A stretch of DNA of 64,000 nt, taken from NCBI GenBank assembly GCA_944470555.2, contig OX104134.1:72658678-72722677 (forward strand), read 5' to 3'. The position numbers and the translations under genes were made by a program. Positions 11,534 to 24,471 of the stretch are shown in pieces; the stretch's first letter is position 1, and each line of letters starts with the position of its first letter. This DNA comes from Heterobilharzia americana (taxonomy: Eukaryota > Platyhelminthes > Trematoda > Strigeidida > Schistosomatidae). Under the pieces are notes generated by a model. That model saw only the letters and a list, made by a program, of their open reading frames with translations. It had not been told where the DNA came from and did no database searches.

Positions 11534-11758
11534 AAAAAACAATTTGTTGTTTAACTTAATTTACCTTGGTAATCCTTATCTGATTATATTACCAAGACTA
11601 GTGTCACAACCCTTTCATATTCACTATATTTGGCCTTTAATTTTCATATGTAAATTGACTTGACAAGTAAATGTATGATCAGATTGTTCGAAATGTATTG
11701 CGCAAATACATCACATTTTTCATATAATCTTCGTCTTCTGATAGCGTTATCGAAATGT
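11534..11758 (-). repeat. Right inverted arm of Penelope-like element
   Basis: Reverse complement of 10006-10229. The transcript could fold into a long hairpin. Confidence 0.9.
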
Positions 11759-11921
11759 ATTAAAGGGACTAGTTGTTTCAAAATTTTTAACATTACTTAA
11801 ATTGTTATGATAATACGATTCAAAATGTATAGAAGTATGTATATGCATATATTTTATTGTTGTTGCAATATATCACGCTGAGAATTCTAAATTGTACCAC
11901 AAGTCGTTTGGAATAAAGTGA

Positions 11922-11950
11922 ATTATTATTATTATCATTATTATTATTAC
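11922..11950. repeat. (ATT)n tract, likely LINE tail
   Basis: ATT repeats with one C interruption follow GGAATAAAGTGA. They are placed at the expected 3' end of the split LINE. Confidence 0.75.
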
Positions 11951-11955
11951 TAATT

Positions 11956-14469
11956 GAGAACATCTTTTCAATAACAATATCGAGAACACGAATGCCAGAT
12001 GTATAAATTTTGCATAATTTGATGTATTTCTTCCGCTTTGTTGATAGACAATGGTAGCAACTTCTGTGATGTTTTGTAAGATAGAATATTCTGTTGATGA
12101 AACGGGGTTAAACAGAACATGGAAACCGTTCGTATTTTCTTTCATAAGAACTAATAGAAAGATTTTATCTCAGATAATTGAGTTATCTTCAGAAATATAC
12201 AAATATAATCATCATACACGTTTGAAGTACATAGTTTTGAATATATTGGCAAATGACCTGACCAGTATTGGAATGAGGTTGACTTTAATAATGTGCACAA
12301 CATTTCATATAAATCTTCAGTCTCCTCATCATCTTATGACGTAATTAGCAACAGATGAGAAGTAAGATTTAGTGAGCGAGGTTTTGGCATGATGATGTTA
12401 AGTGGGAGACTTGATGAAAACTAGCATTGAGTAACTTTGAGTGACTTAATTATTCAAGTCTCCGTGGACGCTTGTGCCTGCCTAATACTACCTTGGTTGT
12501 ATTGGTCATGAGAAATGTGCACTGCTCAACCAAATAGCTGTTTTTTTAACGTAATGATTAGATGCACATTTTATAAAGACACACGGAGGGAACATTTTTT
12601 CGGTTGAAGATCTGATATATCATGAAGATCATGCAGATCTTGACGCTTACAGACTTAAACACCACAAAACAAAAGTGTAACTAGAGAGTACGTGCTCAGA
12701 TTTTATTATTTTGAGCATTTTCCTCAAAAATATAAAAAGATGTACACATTACAAGAATTGAACTCAAGTTTACTAGCTTGACAAGAAGTTATTGACAGGA
12801 TCCGAAGGTAACATGGATAGTTTGAATGATCAAAGGAGAGGAGATAGTCAGGAATGTGAGAGGGAGACTGACAATTTATAAGATTATTAAGTGAATATTC
12901 TTGAAGGAGAAAGTTAAAAGGCGGACGGCAAGTACTAGGCGATTGCAAAGTATTTCGAATTTATCCAAAAGAGCTTAAGAATAAGATGAGCAGAGTTTGA
13001 AGAAAAATGAGGACTTAGGACGGAACAAAATGTTCAATATACAGTGAACTAACGACTGTTTGCATAAATTTTATTGTGAAACCATTACCACGGCAACAAG
13101 AGGTTGAGAGCTATATTCTGTTGAACATCTAGCTTTAGTTTCAGTTTATAAGTGGTCATTACTTCAGCTAAGCGGGTTGTGCTCGAATTCATCTGCCTAT
13201 TGATCACTGAATGATTTGAGGCTGTCACTGCTTTGTCCAGTGATGTGCAGTCGCATGGATACCCCTTGGTCTTAGATTTTTGGGTATGTGTTCAGAAATG
13301 TAAATGCAAATTCTCCTTCCTGTTATTCAGCTGTTTGTGTTTGGGCATGTATATGGAAATTCTTCCACTTTTGATGGCCAAAACGAACAATTCAACTGGT
13401 TAAAACACATTAGTTTGACGACTAGATACTTCCCCCTTTAGTGTAACACTCAATAGGCACTTGGTGCTAACAGCAGTTTCATCACAAACGTACGCAAGTT
13501 GTAAAAAGGTAGGCTTTTTTTACTGTGCTGCACTGCATTCTCTCCTATTTATTAGTGAACTTCTGTGGACAGCTATTATCACGCAAACATTTCTCAACAA
13601 TTGGTAACTTCTGGTCAAGTCTCCATTCTAAGCATAGTTTTTTTTGTACGGTTGCATACTGTTCTAACCAACTCCTTTTTGTAACTCATGGGACAGAAGT
13701 TTTTCAAGTTCAAATGAAGTTTATTCCAAGTATCCCTCTATGAATGTACCTTCAAATTTTCCCATTTGCAATGCTGAAATATGTACATAACTCATGTTCA
13801 GTGACTAGAAAACAGCAAAACATTAGTATGGAGTATATTCACAACTAAAAAGTAGTGATAAAATGATGACAGGCTCTCAGAAATATGCTTAGAAAGTCTA
13901 CTGGATCTCAGCAGCATCTTCCGTACTATGAAGAAATGAAACAACTTAGGCGTTAACTGATAAAGAATCCCCGCAATAACTATGAGCACTCTTAGGCAAC
14001 AAATAACAAAAAGATGTCAAAGGCAGGGACAGTCGGTAACAGTATACAGAATGATGTAGTATAGTGGTACATAAATGTCACTGGCTACTAAGAATAAGGG
14101 GGAGAAGAATAGATCTGAATCATGATATTCAGTCACCTAATAATTTCCGAGTGTACTAAAACACATTTGTTCTATGTACGATATGTCTGTGGAATATGGT
14201 CATTAAAAGTAGATGTGAGAAGGCTTCAGGGGTTCGACCACCGGTGACTTCGAAGCATAGTTCATGTGTTGTGGTGTCACTACATCAGTAATGTAGAAGC
14301 CGGATGTAGAGTTTTAGGCAGAAGAAGAAAGTGAGTTGATGGGGTTGTGGAACTAAAGTCGCTGGGACGTGTCACGCATGCCTAGTCAGTGTCTGCCTCA
14401 TCGTGAAATTTTATTTGAACAAGGCTTAAGTTGGCCAAATGTAACAGGCCGCCAGACTAAAACATAATA
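11956..14469. other. No recognisable gene
   Basis: Short open frames occur on both strands, the longest 97 codons from 12051 on +, but none shows a known motif or convincing splice boundaries. It may still be intron of the + strand SLC6 gene. Confidence 0.5.
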
Positions 14470-14690
14470 TCAGTTCATGAATTCACTTGGTATAGCAAAA
14501 TATGACATTATTTCTTCACTTGCATGTTTAAACTTTTTATTCTCAAGGTCAGTCATAAAAAGATCTATCAACGCTGGATCAAATGGACTGTTACTTGCTA
14601 CTCTAGCAGTTGGGAGACAGGCATTTTTTATTGGAATGAACTGAACGTTTTCAGTACACATAAGCAGCAAGCGTCAGAATTCCGATATTA
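14470..14690 (-). pseudogene. Penelope-like RT fragment (motif B region)
   Basis: The 66-codon frame begins LLMCTENVQF and continues through a decayed PLGP-like block (VASNSPFDPAL) to LFMTDLENKKF. This matches the RT segment LxCTxxVQFxF...GVAMGSPLGPLLAxxFMxxLE of Penelope-like elements, with the glycines of motif B lost. No arms or GIY-YIG part were found nearby. It is an old, inactive scrap from a different subfamily than the two arm-bearing elements. Confidence 0.7.
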
Positions 14691-17600
14691 GCAGGAGATG
14701 AGGTTTGGATGATGACAGATAATATACCAGTCTTATGAATAGAAGTCTTAATGAACTTGTTCTTTAAAGTTCACTTTGTCAATAAGATGGAAAATGTTTC
14801 AGATGCTTCCCAAATTTTACTTATCACAGAATGAATTAAAGTGTCCAACACCATTGAATAAAAACATAGTAGGCCTTGTCAACCATAACTATGTTAGTGA
14901 ATTTGACTCACTCACTAAAACTCTATCATCCTGCATTGAAAAAGACGATGGGTTTTCAAAAAACAATGGTATTGATAGATCAGCCACACGAACTAGGTTT
15001 TTTGCTAATCATGTAAATCAAAATTAATCGAAATGTCTGCATGGTACCACTTACAATAGCAAAGAAAGAAATACGTTTGTGATGGACATAGTGAAACTAT
15101 AGACACTTGGTAGCATACCTTGGTCACTAATAAGCTGATGCAATATCACAAGTGTTTTTTATCTTCTAAATGATTATTCAGAATACAAATTAATTATCTA
15201 GTCTTTAGAGACGATGATACTTCTGTGATAAACTGATTTGTCCTCCAAGACTCTTTTGAGGCTAAATGACAAATGTCAAGCAAAATAAAGCCTCTCGTAT
15301 AGCTTTGTGATTTTGTATAGATCAGTGAGGTATAATTATATGTATTCAGTGCTGTTTTTTTGCACTTTTCACAGCACTGAACATGGCTTACAGTTAATTT
15401 TAACATATAATTGTTTATATTTTTATAAAAGCTTAAACGTCCCTCAATAAACACGTTGCCTCAGGTTTAATTTTGAGAGACAAAGTCACAAAGATGGATG
15501 ATCACATATCATGTCGGTAACAAACTGATTAAAAACATATGAGTGTATGATGGTAATTAACTCTCTGGTGGCAGCTAACTAAACTGCAATTCATATAGAC
15601 GGGTACATTTTCACTTTTGCAAAAATTCCAGAAGTACATTCACTTGTGCGTTAACAATAACAATGACATCAGTGCTTTGGAATTAGGCAAACCAACTTTG
15701 AGGATGTAGCGAAAAGGTAAATGAATAGTATTTTTATCCATTTTTGAGATTCATCAAGAGGTTTTATGCCTAGTTAAAATCATAAACTGTCAAATCTACT
15801 AGTGTAAAACATTTTCAGCATTCCGTACATGTCAGTGTACGTTTCTTCTGAAAGGAAGTGTGACGCTTAGTAACTTTCTCTAGGATTACTATCATGTTGG
15901 TTCAACTATTTTTATTCACCTAGCTGGATACTTCATAATGTAGCCTATCATTTTTTTTTAAACGTGGCATCTCGAATGAACGGCAGCCTAACACCATCGG
16001 ACCTTTCACTTGTTCACCTATATGGTGATACTTTAGCTCTATTCACTGTATAATTCATTAAGTAATAACTTTCAGCGTTTGATTGCTTTTGATTAGTTTA
16101 TAGTGTTAGGCCAAGCTATGTAGCATTCAAATATTCTGAACAAATCTCCATTTCTCCATCCTCAGCAATGCTTCAACGTTAAATATTTTAAAAAGACTGC
16201 AGATTTTAGAAAACCCATTATTACAAGTGATTTATCAAACACTAATACTTTACCACCATCTTTTGCTTTGTGAGGTCTAGAAAGATGTTTTTGTGAATAT
16301 AAATAAAACAAACTGATTCGAATGGTATTTTTGTAGTTTTTGCCATTCATCTACAGTAAATAGTTTATTCGAATGTAAGTAATAATATTTAATGTTATTC
16401 TCTTTTCTTAAAGATACGCAAATGCATTATCTACATTTTGTTTCTTTCATCTAAAGTACTGCTATAGCGACTAAGAGAATATGAAGCTTTTCTGAAGTCT
16501 TTGTTTTTTCATTCATAGTTTTTTCAAAGTATTTTAAGTACTTTCAGACTACAGTGGTGTGTTGCTGTTCAAATAGTATGAAGGATTCCCTGGTTGTGCT
16601 TACAGTAAAATCCAACTTGAATTAAGTTTCTTTTACTGTTAGTTTGCCATATAGGTGGAAATCTAGCTTCTTGTAAAAGCAGAAATCATAGAGGAGAGTG
16701 TACTAAAACTAGCACAACTACTCCACAATATTCAATTAGTATTGGGAAAATAGATACATTGTTGAAATTCTCATGATTCCTAGAAGACGTTTAGCAAACA
16801 ACACACTACTGATAACAGTGGTTTAATAGAAAGTTCAAGGAGTTTTCATTTTTGAGACAAACTGAAGTACCAGGGTAACTGTTTTCCGACAAAATAACGT
16901 TTCACAAAAATTCAAAGGGTCATTAATCCTGAAGTAAACAGGTCATTCCAGGAATTCACTTGTAAGTCATTTGATCCAATCTACTTTGTCTTCTGTTGGG
17001 ACAATAAAACCTGACTTGGCATGTATTATGATAAAAAACAAAGTATGTTATTCACTTCACTACCAGGCGGAACTGTCAGTATCTGAAATCCAGTAAGTGG
17101 TTCTTCTTCGTAACTGTGCGAATATAACAGGGGGTAGTTGACAGGGAGACTGTTGGCCAAAATTTATTTTCAGTTAATAAATATGCAAATATTCCATCCC
17201 AAAACTGTAATCTAAATCTGTTGACAGTTGATACTTTGAAGACATGATGGATATATTAGCAAAATGATTTGCAGCACAGAACACTATATTTAATTGTGAG
17301 ACACTATTAGAATCTTATCAAACCAATAACAGACGATCATGTGTAGATGAAATAACCAAAGTTCAAGTGGGCAATATTTCTGTGATTCGACCAACCCAAA
17401 AAATAATAAAATAAAACGCCTTGAGAATACATTGGTTTTTCAACCCTGAGGATTTGTTACTATAAAAGTTATAAATGATGTGCCAACTCCACTTACTTGT
17501 GAAGTTAAACCAAAGTTGAGCTTCGGACTGAAAACAGAAGTCCCAATTATGATAAGTTAGAAAACAAGGAAGCTACCAGACATTAGAAGACCACATTGGA

Positions 17601-18654
17601 ATACTTACTAATACAATTTTATCTTAGCCCTAATTGGATTATTTACCAAGTTTGTTCATTAAAATTAAAAGATGGAACACTTTCTTCAAACTAAGGAAAT
17701 TAAATAAGTATGCCGCTGAAAATTAATCATGCCTCTGTCTGCGCTAAAACTAAGCAAGCATTAGGTCGGCTTTTTAGATGCCTTTTATCATGACAGAGTC
17801 TTGGAGCAAAAAGCACACGTTTGGTCAATTTACCACAGTACAGTTACTATGTTTTCACCAAAAAAAGAATTGAGCTTTCATGTTTTTTGTGCGTAATGCT
17901 ACACATTTAAACTCAGTATGAACAGCTCAAATAAGGTACCTTGCTAGGCTTAACAAACAAAAGAAACTACTGGTTTACCTAACTATTTATATAATTTTCA
18001 TTTTGGTCGTAAATATTATGAAGCAATCGACTATGTTAAACAGATCATCTGTTAAAGTCTGAGCATCATAGTTTCTAAGGGAAATCATTATTAAACTTAA
18101 AAATTAGTCTCGTACTAGGAACTGTGTGTTTTGTACAAAAGTGATTCAACATACACATCAAACACCTAGTTAAGAAACAGATGCAGTTCACATGTATTAT
18201 AAGCCTATTTTATGCCTGTCTGGATAAAAAAGATTTCTGACTAATACTGGATTCTGGATATCTCTGATGAACTTTGAAAAATCCCCTAGATGCATTTAAA
18301 ACAATTTTAGTTGGCTACTCACCAATATATACTTACCAGTTTTTCAAATTTCAACAGCTGCGTGAAAGTAAGAATGGTTTTCTTCGAGTGTGTTTATAAC
18401 TTTGTTTTTGTATGCATTCAAATTCACTCGTAAGTGGCCTGATGAAATGTAACATTGTTTCATATTTCCTTGATTTCATGCATACTTGTTTGATAACAAC
18501 CAGATGTTGCTTAAATTGTATCTACCATTTCAAGAATCTCTTCCGAAAAATGGAATATGAGACAAGATGGCTTTCACTGACATTTGATTAGTTATCGCTA
18601 ATACATTCGTCAAAAAGGGCTTAAGGTAAAATAAATAAAGTTATTATTATTTTT
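14691..18654. other. No recognisable gene (~4 kb)
   Basis: AT-rich sequence with only short frames. A minus frame at 15194-15454 and a plus frame at 14776-15027 carry no motif I know. No tRNA, array or mobile element was identified. Confidence 0.5.
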
Positions 18655-19767
18655 CCCTTGGGTTCCCAGTGGAACATAAAGATTCAGTAGCACGCATCCA
18701 CTGCACTCTCTTCTACGCAGTCTGCCCATCCCGGTCACACCACTGACAACAAGCTTTCATTTCTTCCTCACATAATCTCCTCCATGTCACCCTAGGACGC
18801 GGACTCCCAAATCGTCGTTTCCCATTCGGCTACCACTCGAGGGCCTGGCAGGTGATGTCCTCAGTGTGTGAAAATCCATCTACCCTTTTTACTCACATTC
18901 GTTGGGCGATAGGTTGTTGGTTGGTTGATTCGTTTCCCGGCCAGAGTTCCTTGTTGTTTATCCTTATCACTCTGGCCATCTGATCTCCATCTTCAGTATC
19001 GAGTGAGCGTAGGCGTCAGCTGTTGATGTGGTGTATGTTTGTAGCTTGTTGAGAATGGTTTTCATGATGCGCCAAGTCTGTGAACCATCACATAGAAGCA
19101 ATGACTTACTTGACTGAATTAGTGTTGAAAATACAGATCTTGTTCACGCTTTATGCTGAGTGCAGTGCAGTGGAATAGATCTACACACTGACTTCAGACT
19201 AATGAAGGCCTGTCTTGCTGTCTTTCCGATCCTGGCTTTGACACCCTCATCTGTGCCACCACTTGTAGTTGAAACGATCCTCCCTAGATAGGTAGGTGAA
19301 AGAGACAACAACCTCTAAATTCCTCTTATGATTGGTGCTTGTTGTTGCTATTGTTGTTAGTGGTTGGATATCTTCATCACCTCTGTCTTCTCTACGTTCA
19401 CCTGAAGTCCCATCTTCCTTCGCTTCTCTGCCTCTTCTGCCAACTTGTTAGTTTGCCACTGTGCATCTTCGAGTATGTGCAACAAGACATTAGACATAAA
19501 TCATCGTCATCAACATCATCATCGGCGAAACCCAAATCTTCCTCTGGGGCCTTTTCGCCGTCCCAGCGTATGCCCATCCTCTCGCTCCTCACAGTTGTCT
19601 GTTGTGTGGTCCATTCCAGTCGACCACAATCGCGAAGATCATCGTTGATAGTAGGTGGCAACGTTGTCTTACTTCTGTCCTCTGTCTTCACTTCAAAGGC
19701 GTCACTCAGATTTCCATTGTGAATCACTCGACATGTAGCATCACATAGCATATAGCTGTTGAATGAT
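18655..19767 (-). mobile_element. Degraded RTE (SR2-like) 3' end, inverted-repeat arm 1
   Basis: Minus-strand remnant of an RTE-clade LINE. From 19767 it reads through the post-motif-A region (VIHNGNLSDAFEVK), a decayed catalytic region, and the C-terminal zone ending GNPRDK-like text. It finishes with a short AAT tail at about 18655. It is 5'-truncated, with many frameshifts. It is about 99% identical to 28430-29541 in opposite orientation; a 127-codon open frame shared by both differs at one residue. Confidence 0.85.
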
Positions 19768-22148
19768 TCTGTGCTTCAAGTTGTTGAGTGATAATGTAAA
19801 GCTTACGTCATATTAAAGGAGTATACTTATTTTCAGAAGTTCTCGCGAAATATTACAATTTTAATATCCGCAATTGACAGACAAATCAGGTGTATTTGTA
19901 AACGTTTCGCAAAAATTTCATGAGTTTCTTGAGAGAAGCTTTCAAAACTGTGCTGTCAACCGGATTTCCTTTGGAAACCGCCTCGCAGTTTGTGAATCGT
20001 TTGCAAATTGGTCATCCTATTCTAGGTATTCCTGTCCATGCAAGTCATCTAGCCAGATCCAAGTGTTCCAAATAACCCAGCTTACTCAGATTAATTTTAT
20101 CCAAGTGTACATTTGACGACCTAAACACTGAATCACCGAAACGCCTGTCCAGTATTTCGATCATTCTGGTGTGGCTGGTTAAATCTACAAATCAGTCTAA
20201 GGGGTTTCTAACTGCCTAATTTGTTCAGTTGTATATCTGTAGAGCAGAAGATGCTGTTATTGTCGATCGTCACTGAAAGATTTTATTCGTTGTATCATGA
20301 TCATTCATCTGATACCAGAAAGTGTGATGAAGACACAGATAAAAGATATGTTTACAGCCACAAAACATCCCTTCTGTAGATGGTTTAATATACTACAGGT
20401 GAATTCTCATCCCAAAGTAAAAATATATCCATGTAATTTAAATTATTATTATCAGATAATCAATTTGATTACGTTTCTATGATATTTTATAACATCATAG
20501 TGATATTAATTTCCAATAACGGTGTCGTTTTGTAAAGGTTAAGTGGTAGCGATTTCGTTCGCCAATTGTATCCTCTAGTAATGCATACTTATTTAAAAAG
20601 TGTCTGATGATGATTAATCATGACACAATACTCAGGACAATGAAAGGCATTCAGTTTTATGAAATATAGAAAACATTTCAAACACGTTTCTCGAATAAAC
20701 TCAATATTTGTAGCCCTTTGCTAACCAATATGTATAGCTTAGATGACACGTAGTTGATATATTTGACTAAATAAACTGAACATTAGTGATATTTGAGGAA
20801 AATGTTCACCTCGCACTTTGTATTCTTTTATTATTTTGAAATACCTTGGATGCATTGACTATGGTTTAAGAAATGATAGAAGGAAATGGAATTTCAACAG
20901 TTTAAACTGCTATGTGAAGCTGTTATTCCCTAAAATAGAAAATTCACTTTGTTTTCTAATAATATTGGATAGATTTGTCATCCGTAAACAATAATTTGTT
21001 CGCAAACACTTGACGCTAAGATTTGATTTATTTAACTTTCTTCCGTTTGACTCATATTATTGAAGTGCTTGTTTGTATCAAGTGGTGACAGATATAACTT
21101 AGGTCTACCAGGCATCTATTATTTGACGCTTTCAAATAACTGACAGAGATATCGATGAGTCTTACGTGGGAGATTGCAGACTGGGGCAATTATTGATTAG
21201 ACACCATACTTCGTACATACTACACCTTTTAATCCACAAGAAGGAATAACATTTTTAACCGATCGCTTAACAATCAAAGTTCTGAACTAAAGAATGTGGA
21301 GCTCATCATTCCCAACAATCAAAAAGGCGACCATTCACACTGGAGATCGTTAGTAAGTACATTAATGACACTTGTAAGGAATTTGAAAATCTCATTTCAG
21401 AATCCAGTCTTAAAATTTAGTTAACCAGGGCCAGTTAGAGCAGCAAAATTAAATTAGATAGATCTCCAAGAATGTATAAATATCCTTTTCAATGTACCAA
21501 ATATGGTTAACTTTATTCTCATTGGGACTTAATTCAAGTTTCCAAAAGGAGCACACAATGGTATGCAGACAAAAGAATTTTATTTATTGTGTTACTTTTA
21601 AGCAGGATTGTGAGAGATTTTTGCACTTATATACTTATTCACATCTGATACTGTAAACTCAAATTATCTTATGAAAAAAGTGGTTAGTTTAAATGAATTG
21701 TTCAACATATTCTTCCGGCTTAATATATGCGGTTAATGCACGTTCATTGCTGAGAGACATAAAAGGGTAACTAACCCTCTCAAAGACCTTGCTAGCACTT
21801 TCTAATAAGAAGAGGGATAATCTTGTCTTGAAAAAAGCAGTCTGTTGGATCTATCAAGAAGTCATCACACATCATCTTTAAATTCTGATCCCACTTTGCG
21901 AACAGAAATACTGCTTCTCATTTAGCTTCATAATAATTAGAATGGATTCGGAAGAATTGACAGACTGGTCTTATTTAATAAACTGGTTTACAGAGGAATT
22001 CAAAAGGCTCAGCAGTTCTGGTCACATTTCATTTACATAAATTGCCAAAATATTTTTAGTCAACCCTGTAAATTGATAAGTTGATATTCAAAATCTAAGA
22101 AATGATATACAGGCTTTCAAACGATGTTACATGACAAAAGACAGTTAC
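19768..22148. other. No recognisable gene
   Basis: The plus-strand frames at 19874-20116 and 20297-20482 have no recognised motif. This stretch is probably intron of the minus-strand transcription unit if the 22 kb exons are real. Confidence 0.45.
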
Positions 22149-22268
22149 CTCATGTATTGATGTATCTCGAACTATTCTTTTTGTTCCATGAGGTTCTCTT
22201 GTTGTGGTTGTCAAATATACGGAGTGAATATACTCCTCAATCCCCTCACCCATGATCATCATACTTTC
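22149..22268 (-). CDS. Candidate internal exon, function unknown
   Basis: On the minus strand an acceptor TTTTTTCAATTTAG precedes exactly 40 open codons, which end at GAG before GTAACT. Only one of the three frames is open. The peptide begins ESMMIMGEGIEEYIHSVYLT and ends VRDTSIHE. The exon is phase 0 at both ends, so it could follow the exon at 22551-22684, whose proposed end is also phase 0. I do not recognise the family. Strand and phase would allow it to be a downstream exon of the TMEM26-like gene, but I see no sequence similarity to the conserved part of that family. Confidence 0.5.
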
Positions 22269-22550
22269 CTAAATTGAAAAAAGAGAAAAACACAAGTAGA
22301 AAAGGTTGCTGACACAACTAAAAAGTGCATTCATTATATTACGAGGTTTTATATAATCCCAGTGTGTTTGGAAAGTCAAAACAAGATCTTCCTTGATGTT
22401 TCTCTGTGTATGCTACAGTTTCTTCAGCAGAAAATGTAGTTTCAGTTTTTATGCTAACAAATACTCTTAGTTAGGCTAAGCTTAATCCGATAGCGCTTAC
22501 AGAAATGCCGATAAAGATGTCCCATCTACATCTGTTCATCATTTTTACAC

Positions 22551-22684
22551 TAGACGAAGTTCTATAGCCAGATCACGTAACACGTTCGAAGGGATGCTAT
22601 GAGATGGATGGTAATTTGGTTTGACTGTGTATACTTTGAAAACTCTTTTAGGATAAATCCTACTTCCTGATTTTGTCTTATTCG
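22551..22684 (-). CDS. Candidate exon, function unknown
   Basis: A pyrimidine-rich acceptor (CTACTATTTTTCAG) precedes an open stretch: two bases completing a codon, then 44 codons from NKTKSGSRIYPKRVFKVYTV to LRDLAIELRL. The proposed donor GTGTAA is weak; otherwise the frame stops two codons later at TAA, making it a possible terminal exon. The composition (Pro, Tyr, Lys, His and charged residues) looks coding. It lies 282 bp upstream (in transcript sense) of the 22149-22268 exon and the phases agree. The product is unknown. Confidence 0.4.
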
Positions 22685-24459
22685 CTGAAAAATAGTAGAA
22701 ATTATCCATGGTCAAGGAGAATGAAGCTCCGAGGAAAATGGTCTTCAAGTTGGTATTCATCACAGAATGACATCAGTTGGAAAACCATTAAAAACTTGCT
22801 AGCACTAGACAGGTATTTTATCCTAGTATGAGATTCCGCAGCAGTGCGCACCCATGACAGATATTTTTTAGTACTTAGACTTCAGCAACGTACCAGATCT
22901 CCCATTCAGAGTAAGCTTGAACACCAATAAAAGCAATGAACATTTGAAGTTTCTCTCCAATTAGTATTTCCTATTCTTATTATTTCTTGATAAGCAGTGG
23001 AAAGTTTTTTGGCAGATGTAATCTCTAACTACAAACCACAGCTGAGTCGAAGCACGGTTCGTAATCCAGTTTATTCAGTCGGCTCAAAACACCAATAAGT
23101 AACACTTTTCATCATCTAATTCGTGAATTCTGTCTGCTGTTCATTTATGAACATTGTTCTTGCATATTCCTTGGACACAGTTCTTCATGTTTCTTATTGC
23201 CTATTCACTGTAAATGGATTTTACCACCTTAAATATATATTTGGGTACGGTGAAATCCATCAATATACTGCCTAGAATATTTTGTGAGAGTGGATGAGAA
23301 TATATTATTGTTTTGGATTCCGTCGGATTAAACTAATTGTTTTAACATTAAAATGAGTCAGTTATAAGTCAAAATTGGAAATGGTAAAACGAGGATGAAG
23401 AAAACAGTAAACTATCTCAAACCAATAAAACACTTATCCAACGTCTCAACCTTTGTCAGTTCATTATTTGTTAGCCTACGGTTAAATGTAAACAAGCAAT
23501 TTACATCCACTGCACGCGGGTAGCTACAGTTCATCGATCTCAATCAGTCGGAACTAATCACATGTTTTAAGGTAAAGAATTGATCTATCTAGACGAACTT
23601 AGCTTGAATTAAGTTGTGGCTATAATTTAAGCTTAGCTGAAAGTTCTTGTTTTTTACATTTTGCTTGAAAATGTTAACTAGAAGACGCAACTGCTAGAAG
23701 TTTTCATAAATAATTTAGTTCTTCTAACAAGGCCATTTTGTGTTTCATCTCAAGAGACAAATTTACTTAAGTACTAATCAGATTATCTTTGGTATTCTTG
23801 TGGAAATGAATTTTGAAATCACACCAAAGTGATGAGTAAATCTGACAAAAATACAGATAGTAATTAGACTTAAGGCAAATGTTTTTGGACAAATAAGCCA
23901 ATAATCAGCTAGTCAGAAGTGACCTCAAAAAATCCCTGTCATTTTGAAGAAACATACCTTGTGCTTGCAACTGTTCATGATGTTGGTAATCGAGAGCTAT
24001 ACCCTTTAACCTTAGACGCAATCATCATCAGTTCTATAAGACTTTTTGTACTGTTGGGTAAAACAAATGGTACAGAAATCAATAACATAATAATATCATT
24101 TCGTCATTTTTAAAATGAAATTGAATAGCTTCATTCATTTTTTCCAAGGTAATAAAATGTATTCAAACATAATTTTCGGGTTCAAAATAGAATGATCACC
24201 ATAAATATTCATCGAGTTCTCATCCTATAATTTCACATATTTAAAAGAACTCTGGTACGAAATCACTTTCTACCTTACTATGAAGATTATTCATATCACT
24301 TACATTTCTCCTTTCGAAATTACTTACGGATTACCCAGAATACTACATAAAAATGAATTTCCAGGGTCATTTGAATGATGACACATGTGTTATAGTTCAT
24401 ATTACTAGTATAAGAAACCTAGAAAATGCGCAATATTTATTTTAAAATTTTGGTCTTAC
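22685..24459. other. No recognisable gene
   Basis: I checked the open frame at 23919-24113 and the minus strand opposite it for exon structure; every frame is closed between candidate splice sites. Nothing else was identified. Confidence 0.5.
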
Positions 24460-24471
24460 AAGACAGCTTGA
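24460..24471 (+). repeat. Target-site duplication, left (RTE copy 1)
   Basis: AAGACAGCTTGA precedes or overlaps the element's first base and is repeated at 27707-27718 directly after the AAT tail. Confidence 0.9.

Larger units (their letters stand above)
10006..11758 (-). mobile_element. Penelope-like element with inverted terminal arms
   Basis: This is a 1.75 kb unit flanked by inverted arms of about 225 bp (10006-10229 and 11534-11758) that match almost base for base, both ending at ACATTTCGATAACGCTATCA or its complement. The interior encodes RT and a GIY-YIG endonuclease on the minus strand. The RT N-terminus before motif A is mostly missing, so the copy is 5'-truncated inside the arms. 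Penelope-like elements are known for such arms and for this RT/GIY-YIG pairing. It sits inside LINE sequence. I do not see a convincing target-site duplication. Confidence 0.9.
9240..11955 (+). mobile_element. 3' part of CR1/jockey-type LINE, split by a Penelope insertion
   Basis: 9258-9950 encodes the RT thumb and C-terminal region of a non-LTR element. The 3' untranslated part appears to resume after the nested element at 11759 and ends in an ATT tail (11922-11950), the usual end of such LINEs. The 5' part of the element is absent. The continuity of the two halves is inferred from orientation and from the tail. Confidence 0.6.

Noticed and set aside
12051..12344. 97-codon plus frame beginning MVATSVMFCKIEYS
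   Set aside because: Lies just after a LINE tail, has no known domain and is overlapped by an equally open minus frame.
19339..19751. 127-codon and 117-codon open frames inside the RTE arm
   Set aside because: Both are reading-frame shadows of the degraded RTE; the same frames recur in the twin arm at 28.47-28.86 kb.
19874..20116. Plus frames around 19.9-20.1 kb, one reading LGIPVHASHLARSK
   Set aside because: Looks coding-like but is bounded by stops on both sides without splice sites and matches no family I know.
23919..24113. Possible minus-strand exon between CCCAACAG and GTATGT
   Set aside because: All three frames contain stops between the putative splice sites.
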